64,000 bases of DNA from Porphyromonas sp. COT-290 OH3588 (lineage in GTDB: Bacteria; Bacteroidota; Bacteroidia; Bacteroidales; Porphyromonadaceae). Below are positions 47,868 to 57,397 of this stretch, piece after piece (within the stretch, counting starts at the first letter, position 1; each line of letters starts with the position of its first letter). The stretch lies in assembly GCF_000769075.1 (NCBI RefSeq), contig NZ_JRFC01000014.1, positions 643,911 through 707,910 on the forward strand, given 5' to 3'. The position numbers were made by a program, and so were the translations under genes. Under the pieces are notes generated by a model. The model searched no databases. It was given only the letters and a program-made list of their open reading frames with translations, and had not been told where the DNA came from.

Positions 47868-49280
47868 CTAAACACCGAGATACTTGGAAATAATCTTCCA
47901 AATATAGCCTCTATTCAACCAATATGCATTCTTCTTTTGAGACCCGAATGAGGCTGTTTGCATTAAATCTTGAGCATTCCTCGCCTTAGGACGCACGTGA
48001 CAAATGTTATTGGATTTGGAAGACATGAATTGGTCAAAAATTCCTTTTCTGACCTTATTTCGCGTGTCCAACCAAAATAGCTTTGCCTTCTCCAAATCTT
48101 GATATGGCATAGTCCAAAAGAATACTTTTTCAAGAACTGCAGCCTTATCATCCCCATCTTCACTCTTACGAAAAATAACAAACAAAAATCTCATGGTTAA
48201 AATGCTATACCAAACAGACTCTTCCCAGACTTCCTCTAACATTAAGTCGTCATACTGAATCCGAGAAAAGCTCATAGCCTCTCTCAACCGACCATTGGAC
48301 TCCAAGCGAATAGACTTTTGTTGAATATTAGCCTTCTCAAATTCACTAATTTTAGGAGATTCCACACCAAGAATTGCATGAACTACAGCATTAGAAATAG
48401 CCTTGGGGCTCGAAGTTATCTGTCGGTCTAAGCTTTTCTCTATTTCATAAATTGTACTCCCATAGTAAGGGGAAAACTTACGCTCTATAAGTTGCTCGAA
48501 AGTCTCACCATCAATATAGTCTTTTACGGATTGAACTATACTCTCAATTTTGGCTTTTTCTTGTTTAATCTTCTCCTTCTGCCTAGGACTTAAACCAACA
48601 GCTTCACTAACCATTTCTGGATGAGATAAAGCATCAAGAATAATTGTATTCAAATATTTTGACTTCAACGAGTACGCCCGCTGATCTGCCAATATCTCAG
48701 TCCTATACTGTTTTCGCTTATTTCCACCTCCTCTTAGTCCTTTGACACAAGCTCCCAAGTAAAACGTATCGCCCTCTGATAATGTATGGGCTTCGCCAGA
48801 AACAATTTTTTTATGTATTACCGCCCAGTCATCCTTAATAATTTTCAAATCCTCCTCTGGAAACTTCCAGTAACGTACAATTTTGAAAACGAATTCCACA
48901 AAATCCTTATCAGACTCATGCAAATAAAATAGCAACAATAAGAGCTGATTCTTCTTCCAAAAGCTACTAGTTTCAAAATCCGCATCTGCCTCTTTAGTAT
49001 AGTCTATTATGTTTAAGACCAAGCGTTCTTTAGAAACTAAACTACCATCTTTATTTTTTTTCAGAGGGGTACATTTAAGCTCAACTCCAGCTTCTGGAAA
49101 ATCTGGATTAGACTTAGAGTTGGGGGTGTATTTGAAGTGCAACTCCTCTACACAGACCCCCAATCCCCCTTTGCCTTTATACGTTTGCAACACCTCTTGG
49201 TAAAGCCCTCGCAGGCTATTTCCAAGCAATAATCGAGCGTGTTCAAGGATTTCCTTTCGCGATGTAGAATTGTAAGACAT
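47868..49280 (-). CDS. Sau3AI-like restriction endonuclease (MutH fold)
   Basis: 470 residues, the length of Sau3AI-type enzymes. The N-terminal MutH-like half carries the metal site Asp60, Glu67, Lys69 in DFPEAGVELKCTPLK, followed by KERLVLNIIDY; a second, weakly similar domain fills the C-terminal half, as in Sau3AI where it is a regulatory copy. Sau3AI cuts GATC, so GATC is the expected site. The gene is clearly A+T-richer than its neighbours. It starts 2 bases after the methyltransferase stop. Confidence 0.88.
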   Translation of the reverse strand: MSYNSTSRKEILEHARLLLGNSLRGLYQEVLQTYKGKGGLGVCVEELHFKYTPNSKSNPDFPEAGVELKCTPLKKNKDGSLVSKERLVLNIIDYTKEADADFETSSFWKKNQLLLLLFYLHESDKDFVEFVFKIVRYWKFPEEDLKIIKDDWAVIHKKIVSGEAHTLSEGDTFYLGACVKGLRGGGNKRKQYRTEILADQRAYSLKSKYLNTIILDALSHPEMVSEAVGLSPRQKEKIKQEKAKIESIVQSVKDYIDGETFEQLIERKFSPYYGSTIYEIEKSLDRQITSSPKAISNAVVHAILGVESPKISEFEKANIQQKSIRLESNGRLREAMSFSRIQYDDLMLEEVWEESVWYSILTMRFLFVIFRKSEDGDDKAAVLEKVFFWTMPYQDLEKAKLFWLDTRNKVRKGIFDQFMSSKSNNICHVRPKARNAQDLMQTASFGSQKKNAYWLNRGYIWKIISKYLGV

Positions 49281-49282
49281 GA

Positions 49283-50587
49283 TTACAGCTCTTCAATTAA
49301 TACCCGTCCGATACGCTCTACAACACCTGTCACCAAAGCATTACCCATCAGAAAGGCTCGCCTGATATCTGAAACCCCTTGCGTATGATAATCGGGGAAC
49401 ATATTAAGCCTTTCCAGCTCTACAGGAAGCAGACGCCGATATCGCCCGCTTGGAGTCTTTACAATATGCTTTACTCGAGAGGGGGAAGCTCCTCCCTCTC
49501 CCGTTATAATTGTTCTAGATGGCTTATCTAAAGCATCAGGGAATACCATACTCCCTTCTGAATAATTATACTCGTAACCATCTTTCGTAACACGTTTTTG
49601 ATTTTTACCTCCTTTGAGGTAAATCCATTTGGGTAAATCTTCTTCCGAAATAAAAAAAGGCTCAGGCACCTCAACCTCATCAACCAGCAATTCTCCTAGG
49701 GTTGTAAAACTACCATCGTATGATGACTCTACATCGAGAGTCCAAACTTGACGCCTACTCATTACCCCAGCATTTCCAAAGGGCGTAGAATTTTTCTTTC
49801 CCAGCTCTTTAGTTTTATTAAACTCTTGGGTGATGTTTATAAGAGAACCAAGCACTTTAAAGGTAGATTGCTTAGTCCTCCTCGTATGATGAACACATGG
49901 AAGAGCCCTAGCCAGTATTCCACGATTAAGAATCCATTGATAAGGAGAATCACCTTCTTGCCCCCATGATTGAGCAGTAGGACTAACCTCACGATAAGCA
50001 ATTATATAGGTACGTTTACGCCTTTGAGGCATACCATACTCAGCGGCATTGACTACTCTCCATTCCACTATATAACCTAAATCTGAAAGAGAGGCTAATA
50101 TAATAGCAAAATCTCGACCTCTCTGTTGTGCAGGAGAGCTCAACAATCTATCAACATTTTCCAAAACGAGATAATTAGGTGCGCCCGCTCCCTTTTCTTC
50201 AAGAATGCGCTGTATTTGCCACCAAAGCACACCCTTCTTACCCTCTATCCCTTTTGAGTTAGAGAGAGTAGTAGCTACAGAGTAGTCTTGGCAAGGGAAG
50301 CCTCCACAAAGCAAATCCGCCTCAGGAATCTCGCCGCTCGGAATACTCGTTATATCTTCATTGACATGTCCTAGGGAACCAAAACGATTACAATAAATAA
50401 TAGATGCATCCTGCCTCTTTGTACTAGGCTCCCATTGGTTATTCCAGACCGTTTTAAATCGACTAGAGGCTTTTTCAAATCCTATGCGAAAGCCCCCAAC
50501 TCCTGCAAAAAGTTCAATTATGCGGATATCACCACCATTTAAAACTACCGCTTCTTCTTTAAATAGGCTTTTAGCCATAGCTACCAT
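49283..50587 (-). CDS. DNA (cytosine-5) methyltransferase of the Sau3AI-like system
   Basis: 434 residues from the ATG at 50587; an upstream in-frame ATG at 50644 would add 19 hydrophobic residues and is less likely, and a third candidate is 50578. C5-methyltransferase motifs in order: IELFAGVGGFRIGF (I), GGFPCQDYSV (IV, nucleophile Cys99), LVLENVDRLL (VI), MPQRRKRTYI (VIII), a recognition region, and LNMFPDY then MGNALV (IX-X). Protects the sites of the partner nuclease. A+T-rich like the partner. Confidence 0.93.
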   Translation of the reverse strand: MVAMAKSLFKEEAVVLNGGDIRIIELFAGVGGFRIGFEKASSRFKTVWNNQWEPSTKRQDASIIYCNRFGSLGHVNEDITSIPSGEIPEADLLCGGFPCQDYSVATTLSNSKGIEGKKGVLWWQIQRILEEKGAGAPNYLVLENVDRLLSSPAQQRGRDFAIILASLSDLGYIVEWRVVNAAEYGMPQRRKRTYIIAYREVSPTAQSWGQEGDSPYQWILNRGILARALPCVHHTRRTKQSTFKVLGSLINITQEFNKTKELGKKNSTPFGNAGVMSRRQVWTLDVESSYDGSFTTLGELLVDEVEVPEPFFISEEDLPKWIYLKGGKNQKRVTKDGYEYNYSEGSMVFPDALDKPSRTIITGEGGASPSRVKHIVKTPSGRYRRLLPVELERLNMFPDYHTQGVSDIRRAFLMGNALVTGVVERIGRVLIEEL

Positions 50588-50768
50588 ACATCTAATTTCT
50601 TTATCATTGTAATAAAGCAATACAAACACAAAGGCTAGAAGCAATCGAGAGAGGACAAGGCCCCCCCCTTTAACGAGATACTACTAGCGAACGAAACTGA
50701 GCTACATCGAAGCACTTGCTCCGACATAGCCCAGCTTATTTCTTGGTTTATGCTAACCTCTGAGGCGA

Positions 50769-51344
50769 TTACTTGCCACTCTTGGCCATAGCACCACGAG
50801 CCGCACGAGTCAGCTTCACAGCACATACTACAGCGTTCTTGGCGTTCATGAGCTCAAGACCGTCGAAGCTAAGCGCACCCACCTGAATAGTCTTACCCAG
50901 ACCAAGGTTAGTTACATCGATAAATAGCTTCTCTGGGATCTCTGTGTAGATAGCTTTAACCTTTAGCTTACGCATCTCAAGGCTGAGCTTACCCCCTGCC
51001 TTCACACCCTCGGCGTGACCAGTGAGGACAACAGGCACTTCGATGACTACTGGCTTCACATTATCAACTTCGAGGAAGTCTAGGTGAAGAATAGCATCTG
51101 TAACTGGGTGGAACTGGATATCCTTGAGGACGGCCTTAACTTCCTTACCATCGATCACTAGATCTATTGCGAAAATCTCTGGAGAGTAGATCAGGTTACG
51201 CACGGCTTCCTGAGTTACAGTGAAGTGAGTTACTTCCTTACCACCATAGAGCACCGCAGGGATACTCTCACTACCACGAAGAGCCTTAGAGGCCTTCTTA
51301 CCGAGGTCGCTGCGTAGCGCACCCTCGAGCTTGAATGTCTTCAT
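50769..51344 (-). CDS. rplY: 50S ribosomal protein L25/general stress protein Ctc
   Basis: 191 residues, long (CTC) form: 5S rRNA-binding beta barrel (SDLGKKASKALRGSESIPAVLYG) and a C-terminal TL5-type domain (IEVPVVLTGHAEGVKAGG). In many bacteria pth follows rplY; here the methyltransferase gene follows. Confidence 0.96.
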   Translation of the reverse strand: MKTFKLEGALRSDLGKKASKALRGSESIPAVLYGGKEVTHFTVTQEAVRNLIYSPEIFAIDLVIDGKEVKAVLKDIQFHPVTDAILHLDFLEVDNVKPVVIEVPVVLTGHAEGVKAGGKLSLEMRKLKVKAIYTEIPEKLFIDVTNLGLGKTIQVGALSFDGLELMNAKNAVVCAVKLTRAARGAMAKSGK

Positions 51345-51454
51345 TCTTGTCTTTTACTTTAATTAGTGTTACTCAAAATTAGCTTTCCTAATTTCCCATC
51401 ACACGACACAGAGCTCACGCCCTGCCGATGCTTCGAGTCAATCGAAAAACGCCA

Positions 51455-51462
51455 CAAAGATA
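51455..51462 (-). promoter_or_regulatory. Possible -7 box of rplY
   Basis: TATCTTTG on the minus strand, about 110 bases before the ATG. There is no clear -33 TTG. Confidence 0.4.
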
Positions 51463-51673
51463 AGGATTTATTCTCTAATAACATCTGCCTCCAATCAGCC
51501 TCACCTGCACGAGGCAGGGATATGAGCTGCATCGGGTCTGATTTTGAGGTCTAGACAAAGTAGTGGCAGCTCTACAAACAACCCCTCATATTGTTTTATC
51601 AAACATTTACACTCCAGTAGACATTTGAGCCCCTAACGAGGTTCTCCCAAGGTTAGAGGGAAGCAAAACAGCA

Positions 51674-52016
51674 GACTGCGTATTTAGCCCTTAGCGGGCT
51701 CTAGATTGAGCTGGGCCTCGTTTTGGCACTTCTACCCAGCCGAGTAAAAACAACCCGCTCAAACAAACAAACCATAAAACACTAATATACAAACATATAA
51801 AAACCAACCCCTAGGATATTCTATACATCCGTGGCACACTTCTGAGATTTTCTTCCCATCGATCTCTTAAGATTAGTGGACACACCTCTGCGGATTAGCC
51901 CATCAATCCGAATCAATCTGCCCTCCAATTTTCACCAACTACTCCATTGACCTTTATGAACTACTAGGCCATTCTCTCAAATTCCTCCAAAAATCATTAA
52001 CATTACTTAACTAAAA
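51674..52016 (+). repeat. 340-bp dispersed repeat, copy 5
   Basis: Head GACTGCGTATTTAGCCCTTA, GGGCCTCGTTTTGGCACTTC, AGCCGAGTAAAAACAACCCG, AAACACTAATATACAAACAT. Tail hairpin CCATCGATCT/AGATTAGTGG, second hairpin CGGATT-8-AATCCG, ending CATTACTTAACTAAAAA. The bases 51463-51673 hold no gene. Confidence 0.85.
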
Positions 52017-52150
52017 AGAAGACAAACAGACATCAATTTTCTAGGCTAATGGGAGCATACATATTCGGTCTAGAGGGCAATCTCGACCGCTTTACCCAAG
52101 GATCTGTCTACGCTACGAGGCGCAAAGGCACTCCGAGCCAGCAATTGTAT

Positions 52151-52158
52151 TATTTTTG
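52151..52158 (+). promoter_or_regulatory. Possible -7 box of the GH16 gene
   Basis: TATTTTTG matches TAnnTTTG, 37 bases before the ATG. No -33 element was seen. Confidence 0.4.
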
Positions 52159-52195
52159 TGATAGATAGTTCAATCCAAATATCATACTTAGACCT

Positions 52196-53014
52196 ATGAA
52201 CCTCTACCAAAGCGTCAAGCTAGGCATCGCCACACTCCTAGTATCACTCGGCATCGCATCTTGTTCGTCCAAGCACAAAAGGGAGCCCGAAGTGCCCAAG
52301 CCCCAAGGGTGGCAACTGGTGTGGGCAGACGAATTTGATCGCTCGGATATTTTCGCAACCGGCGACTGGGCGAAAATCCCACGAGGCAAACCCGATTGGT
52401 GCAATACAATGAGCGACCACGAGAGCCTTTTCGGCATCAAAGACGGCGTGATGATCCTGAGGGGTCGGCGCAATGATGTGCTCCCAGAAGACCCTTCGCA
52501 GTACCTCACGGGAGGGGTCTACACACGAGGCAAAAGACGCTTCGACCTAGGGCGCATTGAGGTGCGCTGCAAGCTACAAGCAGCACAAGGGGCTTGGCCT
52601 GCAATCTGGATGATGCCACACAAGGGAGAATGGCCCAAGGGTGGAGAGATCGACATCATGGAGCGTCTCAACTTCGACAGCTTTGTGCATCAGACGCTAC
52701 ACACCAGCTACACATGGCATCTCAAAATCAAAGATCCAGTACCTACGACGACGGCTCCTATCAAGCCCGACGACTACAATGTCTATGCGGTGGAGATCCA
52801 CACCGACAAGCTACGCTTCTTCGTCAATGGACAGCTAACGCTCAGCTATCCTCGAATTAAGGGACTAGAGAATAAGGGGCAATTCCCTTTCGGCAAAGAT
52901 TTCTTCCTGCTGATTGATATGCAGCTCGGCGGACAATGGGTCGGCGAAGTGAGAGGCCTCGACAAACCCGTAGAGATGCACATCGACTGGGTCCGATATT
53001 ACCAACGGAAATAG
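52196..53014 (+). CDS. GH16-family glycoside hydrolase lipoprotein
   Basis: Lipobox GIASC with Cys23, so it is membrane-anchored. 272 residues form one GH16 jelly-roll. Catalytic signature EIDIME (Glu151 nucleophile, Asp153, Glu156 acid/base), preceded by GAWPAIWMMP and followed by HVDWVRYYQ-like end IDWVRYYQRK. The bacterial members of this type cut beta-1,3- or mixed beta-glucans, sometimes agar-type glycans; the substrate is not certain. No SusC/D pair is next to it. Confidence 0.9.
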   Translation: MNLYQSVKLGIATLLVSLGIASCSSKHKREPEVPKPQGWQLVWADEFDRSDIFATGDWAKIPRGKPDWCNTMSDHESLFGIKDGVMILRGRRNDVLPEDPSQYLTGGVYTRGKRRFDLGRIEVRCKLQAAQGAWPAIWMMPHKGEWPKGGEIDIMERLNFDSFVHQTLHTSYTWHLKIKDPVPTTTAPIKPDDYNVYAVEIHTDKLRFFVNGQLTLSYPRIKGLENKGQFPFGKDFFLLIDMQLGGQWVGEVRGLDKPVEMHIDWVRYYQRK

Positions 53015-53030
53015 GAAATAAAACATTTTA

Positions 53031-53038
53031 TATCTTTG
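53031..53038 (+). promoter_or_regulatory. Possible -7 box of the acyltransferase gene
   Basis: TATCTTTG, a full TAnnTTTG match, 36 bases before the ATG. No clear TTG was found at the right distance. Confidence 0.5.
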
Positions 53039-53074
53039 CACACCAATAAGTAGCGATATTTCAGTATAAAAGAC

Positions 53075-54151
53075 ATGAGCTTTACTCCTAAAAAACATTA
53101 CCCTCATTTAGACATCCTCAAAGGATTTGCAATCATCTGTGTCATCATGGGACACGTCATCCTACGTGACATCTACGATGGACTAGGATTAGACTACCAT
53201 GAAAACCATACCTTACGCTTGATTTCGAGTTTTCATATGCCTCTATTTGTCTTGGTTTCTGGGTTCTTATCTCAAAGATTATCATTCTCCTCTTGGGACG
53301 ATGTCTTGAAATACTTGCAAACTAAGGCCTCTCAACTATTACTCCCTTTGCTATGCCTTCCTGTGCTATATGCAATTATTTTCTCAGTTAATCCTTGGAC
53401 GATGCTATTTGGGCTGTATCATGGTGGTTTCTGGTTTACATGGAGCCTATTTTTACTTTTTGTTCTTTTCTCTTTGGGAATATACATAGACTCGCTAGTA
53501 ACCCCCCAAAAACATCAATGGCAAAAAGTCCTATGGATTCTTGCTCCTTTTATCTTACTCAAAGCTCTCAATATGCCCTTGCGCAACTTTTCGGGGGAGT
53601 TATACTCTGCAATCGGGTGGGAGCTTTTGACATGGCTATACCCATACTTGGTCACTGGCTACCTCTTGGGACATTACAATTTATTGACCAAGAAATACAT
53701 CCCTCGTCCAACTACTGCTGTGCTGTTTTGTGCTATATTCTACATTTTCTATATGTTCTCAGATTTAATCCCTATGGCCCATAGGTATAACATGGACGCT
53801 TACTCCCTCCTGACGTATTACCCTGCAGTGATGTCGATACTATGCGCATTGTGGTATGGAGCGATTAAACTGAACGACATCGCCCCCAAGATAGGCTCAT
53901 GGCTCGCCGAATTAGGAAAAATTAGCTTGCCCGTATATTTCTTACACTACTTCTTCCTTACCAACCATTATCTAACCATCCCTGACTGGGTTAGAGATTA
54001 CAGACTACCTAGTGAGATCTATTCTCTAATAGCCATTCCTATCACAGCTGTAGTCCTAGGCATTTCCCTACTTGTTATTCGGCTGATCAAACGTTTCCCT
54101 ATCGCATACAAGCTATGCTTTGGGCGGCTACCTGCGTCGAAAAACAAATAG
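53075..54151 (+). CDS. Acyltransferase-3 family membrane protein
   Basis: 358 residues with about ten membrane helices. It begins with the family motif HLDILKGFAIICVIMGHV (catalytic His in the GHV part) and SSFHMPLFVLVSGFL (second conserved segment). Members O-acetylate or otherwise acylate surface sugars. The gene is A+T-richer than the GH16 gene 60 bases upstream and has its own -7 box, so a recent origin by transfer is possible. Confidence 0.88.
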   Translation: MSFTPKKHYPHLDILKGFAIICVIMGHVILRDIYDGLGLDYHENHTLRLISSFHMPLFVLVSGFLSQRLSFSSWDDVLKYLQTKASQLLLPLLCLPVLYAIIFSVNPWTMLFGLYHGGFWFTWSLFLLFVLFSLGIYIDSLVTPQKHQWQKVLWILAPFILLKALNMPLRNFSGELYSAIGWELLTWLYPYLVTGYLLGHYNLLTKKYIPRPTTAVLFCAIFYIFYMFSDLIPMAHRYNMDAYSLLTYYPAVMSILCALWYGAIKLNDIAPKIGSWLAELGKISLPVYFLHYFFLTNHYLTIPDWVRDYRLPSEIYSLIAIPITAVVLGISLLVIRLIKRFPIAYKLCFGRLPASKNK

Positions 54152-54206
54152 AGCCATCGCACGATCTCGCCATAGAGATCCTCTGCGATAGCTCAACAAA
54201 GAGGCA

Positions 54207-54324
54207 GTGTGTCAGAATGCACAAATTGCTGTGTTGCTTGCGGCATTCGGCTTCGGTCACATACCTTAGTATGCTCCCTTCAGCCTCAGCCTTAGCGCCT
54301 TGCATTTTGCGCATTCTGAGACAC
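54207..54324 (-). repeat. MITE-like repeat, copy 2
   Basis: Reverse copy of the element at 35059. Its ends are inverted: GTGTCAGAATGCACAAA against, on the other strand, GTGTCTCAGAATGCGCAAA. It sits between the convergent acyltransferase and etfA genes and could act as their terminator. Confidence 0.8.
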
Positions 54325-54338
54325 CTAAAGACCGGGGG

Positions 54339-55331
54339 TTAGCGGCTGAGCTTTTTCGTTAGGGCGGGTAGGATTTGGTGCAGGTCGCCCACAAGGCCGA
54401 GATCAGCCACTCCGAAGATTGGGGCGAACTTATCCTTATTGATTGCTATGATATACTCCGACTCCTCCATACCTGCTAGGTGCTGGATCGCGCCCGAGAT
54501 ACCACAAGCGATGTACACATCAGGGCGAACCGTCTTACCCGTCTGCCCTACTTGGCGTTCGTGACCAATCAGCCCAGCGTCGACCATCGCACGAGAGGAC
54601 GAAACCTCAGCCTTGATGCAGTCCGCTAGTGCCCTTAGCTTGTCGAAGCCATCGTGACTGCCGACACCACGACCACCAGAGACGAGGATATTCGCCTCGG
54701 TGATGTCCACAAGATGCTTTTCGGCCTTGACCACTTGCTTAACGCGCACCTTGGGGGCCTCTGTAGAGAATGCTACGGCGAAGCTCTCTGTCGTGCCAGT
54801 GCGGCTAGGATCAGCTGCTGCACGACGCATGACCCCGGGGCGAACGGTAGAGATCTGTGGGCGATGCTCCTTACACAGGATAGTCGCACAGAGGTTACCA
54901 CCGAAAGCAGGGCGAGTCATCATCAGATGGCCATCGGGCGACATATCGAGCTGCGTGCAGTCGGCAGTCAAGCCCGTCATCAGCCTAGCCGAGAGGCGTG
55001 GGCCTAGATCTCGGCCGATTGTCGTAGCCCCTAGCATCACGATTTCGGGCTTCTTGGCCATAATTACCTGATGAAAGGCATGAGTATAGGGTTCAGTTAG
55101 GTAGTGCCTTAGGGCTGGGTCGTCCACAAGGATGACGTGATCTGCACCAGCTGCGTGCAGTTCGCTCGCCAGTGGTGTGATGCCCTCACCCATGAGGAGG
55201 GCAGTTACAGTCATTGGCTTCTGCTCGGCCAGCTCACGAGCCTTGGAGAGTAGCTCGAAAGCGACGGAGCTGATCACGCCCTCACGCTGCTCAGCAAAGA
55301 CCAATATGCCTTGATAATCTTGGATATTCAT
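54339..55331 (-). CDS. etfA: Electron transfer flavoprotein alpha subunit
   Basis: 330 residues. C-terminal FAD domain with SGGRGVGSHDGFDKL, VGQTGKTVRPDVYIACGISG and IAINKDKFAPIF. Works with EtfB and the acyl-CoA dehydrogenase; in butyrate makers this complex can bifurcate electrons between crotonyl-CoA and ferredoxin. Last gene of the butyrate operon, 14 bases after etfB. Confidence 0.96.
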   Translation of the reverse strand: MNIQDYQGILVFAEQREGVISSVAFELLSKARELAEQKPMTVTALLMGEGITPLASELHAAGADHVILVDDPALRHYLTEPYTHAFHQVIMAKKPEIVMLGATTIGRDLGPRLSARLMTGLTADCTQLDMSPDGHLMMTRPAFGGNLCATILCKEHRPQISTVRPGVMRRAAADPSRTGTTESFAVAFSTEAPKVRVKQVVKAEKHLVDITEANILVSGGRGVGSHDGFDKLRALADCIKAEVSSSRAMVDAGLIGHERQVGQTGKTVRPDVYIACGISGAIQHLAGMEESEYIIAINKDKFAPIFGVADLGLVGDLHQILPALTKKLSR

Positions 55332-55345
55332 AAGCTAGCTAAGAA

Positions 55346-56131
55346 TTAGATAATGAATTTTTCTTTGAGTTTCTCTAGGATCACGTCCGCAGCCTCCTCG
55401 GCAGTGAGATCTTCGTAGAGCACGCCCTTGGCCTTAGCACCCTTGGTGAAGGACTTGCCGACGCGAGTGGGCGATCCTTTGAGCCCGATGAACTGCTCAT
55501 CGACGGTGATGTCTTCGCTGCTCCAGAGTGTGATGGGGCGGTCGAAGGTCTCCATAATCCCACGCACATTCATGTAGCGAGGCTCGTAACCAGAGGCAAG
55601 GATCGTCAGCACGCAAGGCATATCAACCTCAAGAATCTCGTAGCCCGTCTCCGTTTCCTTGCGCACCTCGAGGGTTCGCTCACCGATCTTCTTAGCATCT
55701 GCTACGTAGGTTACTTGTGGTAGACCTAGGTGCTCGGCGATCTGGGGGCCTACCTGTGCGGTATCTCCGTCGATTGCTTGTCTGCCAGTGATCAGGAGGT
55801 CAAACTCTAGGTTGCGTAGCGCAGCGGCGAGCGTGTAGGACGTGGCGAGCGAATCCGAACCGCCAAACTTGCGGTCGCTCAGGAGAATGGCTTCGTCGAC
55901 ACCCATGGCGAAGGCTTCGCGCAGTATGGCTTCAGCTTGTGGAGGACCCATCGTGATGACCGTAACGTGCGCACCGAACTCATCCTTGAAGCGCAGGGCT
56001 TGCTCCAAGCCGCCCTTGTCGTCGGGGTTCATGATGCTGGGCACGCCGTCGCGGATCAGTGTTCCCTTCACGGGATCGATCTTAATCTCTGTCGTATCGG
56101 GGACTTGCTTAATGCAAACTACTATCTTCAT
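55346..56131 (-). CDS. etfB: Electron transfer flavoprotein beta subunit
   Basis: 261 residues: CIKQVPDTTEIKIDPVKGTL start, GGSDSLATSYTLAAAL, LLITGRQAIDGDTAQVGPQI and the VTYVADAKKI region. Binds AMP, or a second FAD in bifurcating forms. 9 bases after the dehydrogenase gene. Confidence 0.96.
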   Translation of the reverse strand: MKIVVCIKQVPDTTEIKIDPVKGTLIRDGVPSIMNPDDKGGLEQALRFKDEFGAHVTVITMGPPQAEAILREAFAMGVDEAILLSDRKFGGSDSLATSYTLAAALRNLEFDLLITGRQAIDGDTAQVGPQIAEHLGLPQVTYVADAKKIGERTLEVRKETETGYEILEVDMPCVLTILASGYEPRYMNVRGIMETFDRPITLWSSEDITVDEQFIGLKGSPTRVGKSFTKGAKAKGVLYEDLTAEEAADVILEKLKEKFII

Positions 56132-56140
56132 ATCGGTACA

Positions 56141-57280
56141 TTATTTAAGTAAGTGCGAAGCGATCACGATGCGCTGCACTTCGCTTGTGCCTTCGTAAAT
56201 CTCCGTAATCTTGGCATCGCGCATCATGCGCTCGATGGGATACTCTCGGGTGTAGCCATAGCCACCATGGAATTGGACAGCCTTGTTGGTCATCTTGACC
56301 GCCACGTCGGCGGCGTAGAGCTTAGCCATAGCCGAATCCATCGAGTAGGGCACACCATTATCTTTCTTCCAAGCAGCCGAACGTACTAAGAGGCGTGCTG
56401 CCTCGATCTCGGTTTTGAGGTCTGCTAGATGGAACTGTGTGTTCTGGAACTGAGCGATCGACTTGCCAAACTGCTTGCGCTCCTTGGTGTACTTGACCGT
56501 CTCGTCTAGTGCTCCCTGAGCAATGCCTAGAGCTTGAGCTGCGATACCGATACGTCCGCCGTCGAGCGTCTGCATCGCTACCTTGAAGCCTCCGCCCTCA
56601 AGGCCGAGCATATTCTCCTTGGGTACAATGCAATCCTCCATGATGAGCTCGCAGGTAGCCGAGCCACGAATCCCCATCTTCAGCTCCTTCTTGCCGACCG
56701 TGAAGCCCGGCATATCCTTCTCAACGATGAAAGCGGTGATGCCCTTCGTGCCACGGCTCTTGTCAGTCATGGCAAAGATGATGTACACATGGGCGTATTC
56801 GGCATTGGTAATGAAGATCTTATTCCCGTTTAGGATGTAGTTATCTCCGTCGGGAACGGCCGTAGTCTGCTGAGCAGCAGCATCCGTTCCTGCGTTGGGC
56901 TCGGTCAATCCGAAGGCGCCGATCCATTCGCCCGAGCAGAGCTTGGGCAGATACTTCATCTTCTGCTCCTCAGTCCCGAACTGATAGATTGGCGCACAGC
57001 ATAGCGATGTGTGTGCCGAGAGCACCACGCCCGTAGTGGCGCAGACCCGAGCGAGCTCCTCGATCGCCATGGAGTAGATCTGGTTGTTGGCGCCTGCTCC
57101 GCCGTACTTGGTAGGGAAAGGAATCCCCATCATCCCGAGCGAAGCCATCTTACGTACAGTCTCGATGGGGAAGCGCTCCTCTGCATCGATCTCAGCAGCT
57201 AAGGGCTTTACCTCCTTTTCAGCAAAGGCACGGATCATTTGCAGGAAAAGTTCTTCCTGTTTGGTCTTGCTAAAGTCCAT
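56141..57280 (-). CDS. bcd: Short-chain acyl-CoA (butyryl-CoA) dehydrogenase
   Basis: 379 residues. FAD-binding signatures GAFGLTEPNAGTDAAAQQT and FHGGYGYTREYPIERMMRDA; catalytic Glu in IYEGTSEVQRI. The context (4-hydroxybutyryl-CoA dehydratase upstream, EtfBA downstream) says it reduces crotonyl-CoA to butyryl-CoA. A 117-base gap separates it from sucD, with no promoter I could identify. Confidence 0.94.
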   Translation of the reverse strand: MDFSKTKQEELFLQMIRAFAEKEVKPLAAEIDAEERFPIETVRKMASLGMMGIPFPTKYGGAGANNQIYSMAIEELARVCATTGVVLSAHTSLCCAPIYQFGTEEQKMKYLPKLCSGEWIGAFGLTEPNAGTDAAAQQTTAVPDGDNYILNGNKIFITNAEYAHVYIIFAMTDKSRGTKGITAFIVEKDMPGFTVGKKELKMGIRGSATCELIMEDCIVPKENMLGLEGGGFKVAMQTLDGGRIGIAAQALGIAQGALDETVKYTKERKQFGKSIAQFQNTQFHLADLKTEIEAARLLVRSAAWKKDNGVPYSMDSAMAKLYAADVAVKMTNKAVQFHGGYGYTREYPIERMMRDAKITEIYEGTSEVQRIVIASHLLK

Positions 57281-57397
57281 ATATTATCGTTGTTGAATAG
57301 TTAATTCAAAGCTACTTTTAGGCTATTGGTCTAGGGAAGTCGAGAGGCTCTAAGGCTCTCTGCTCCTAACTCTCGCATGACTCCCCTAGGGCAAGCC

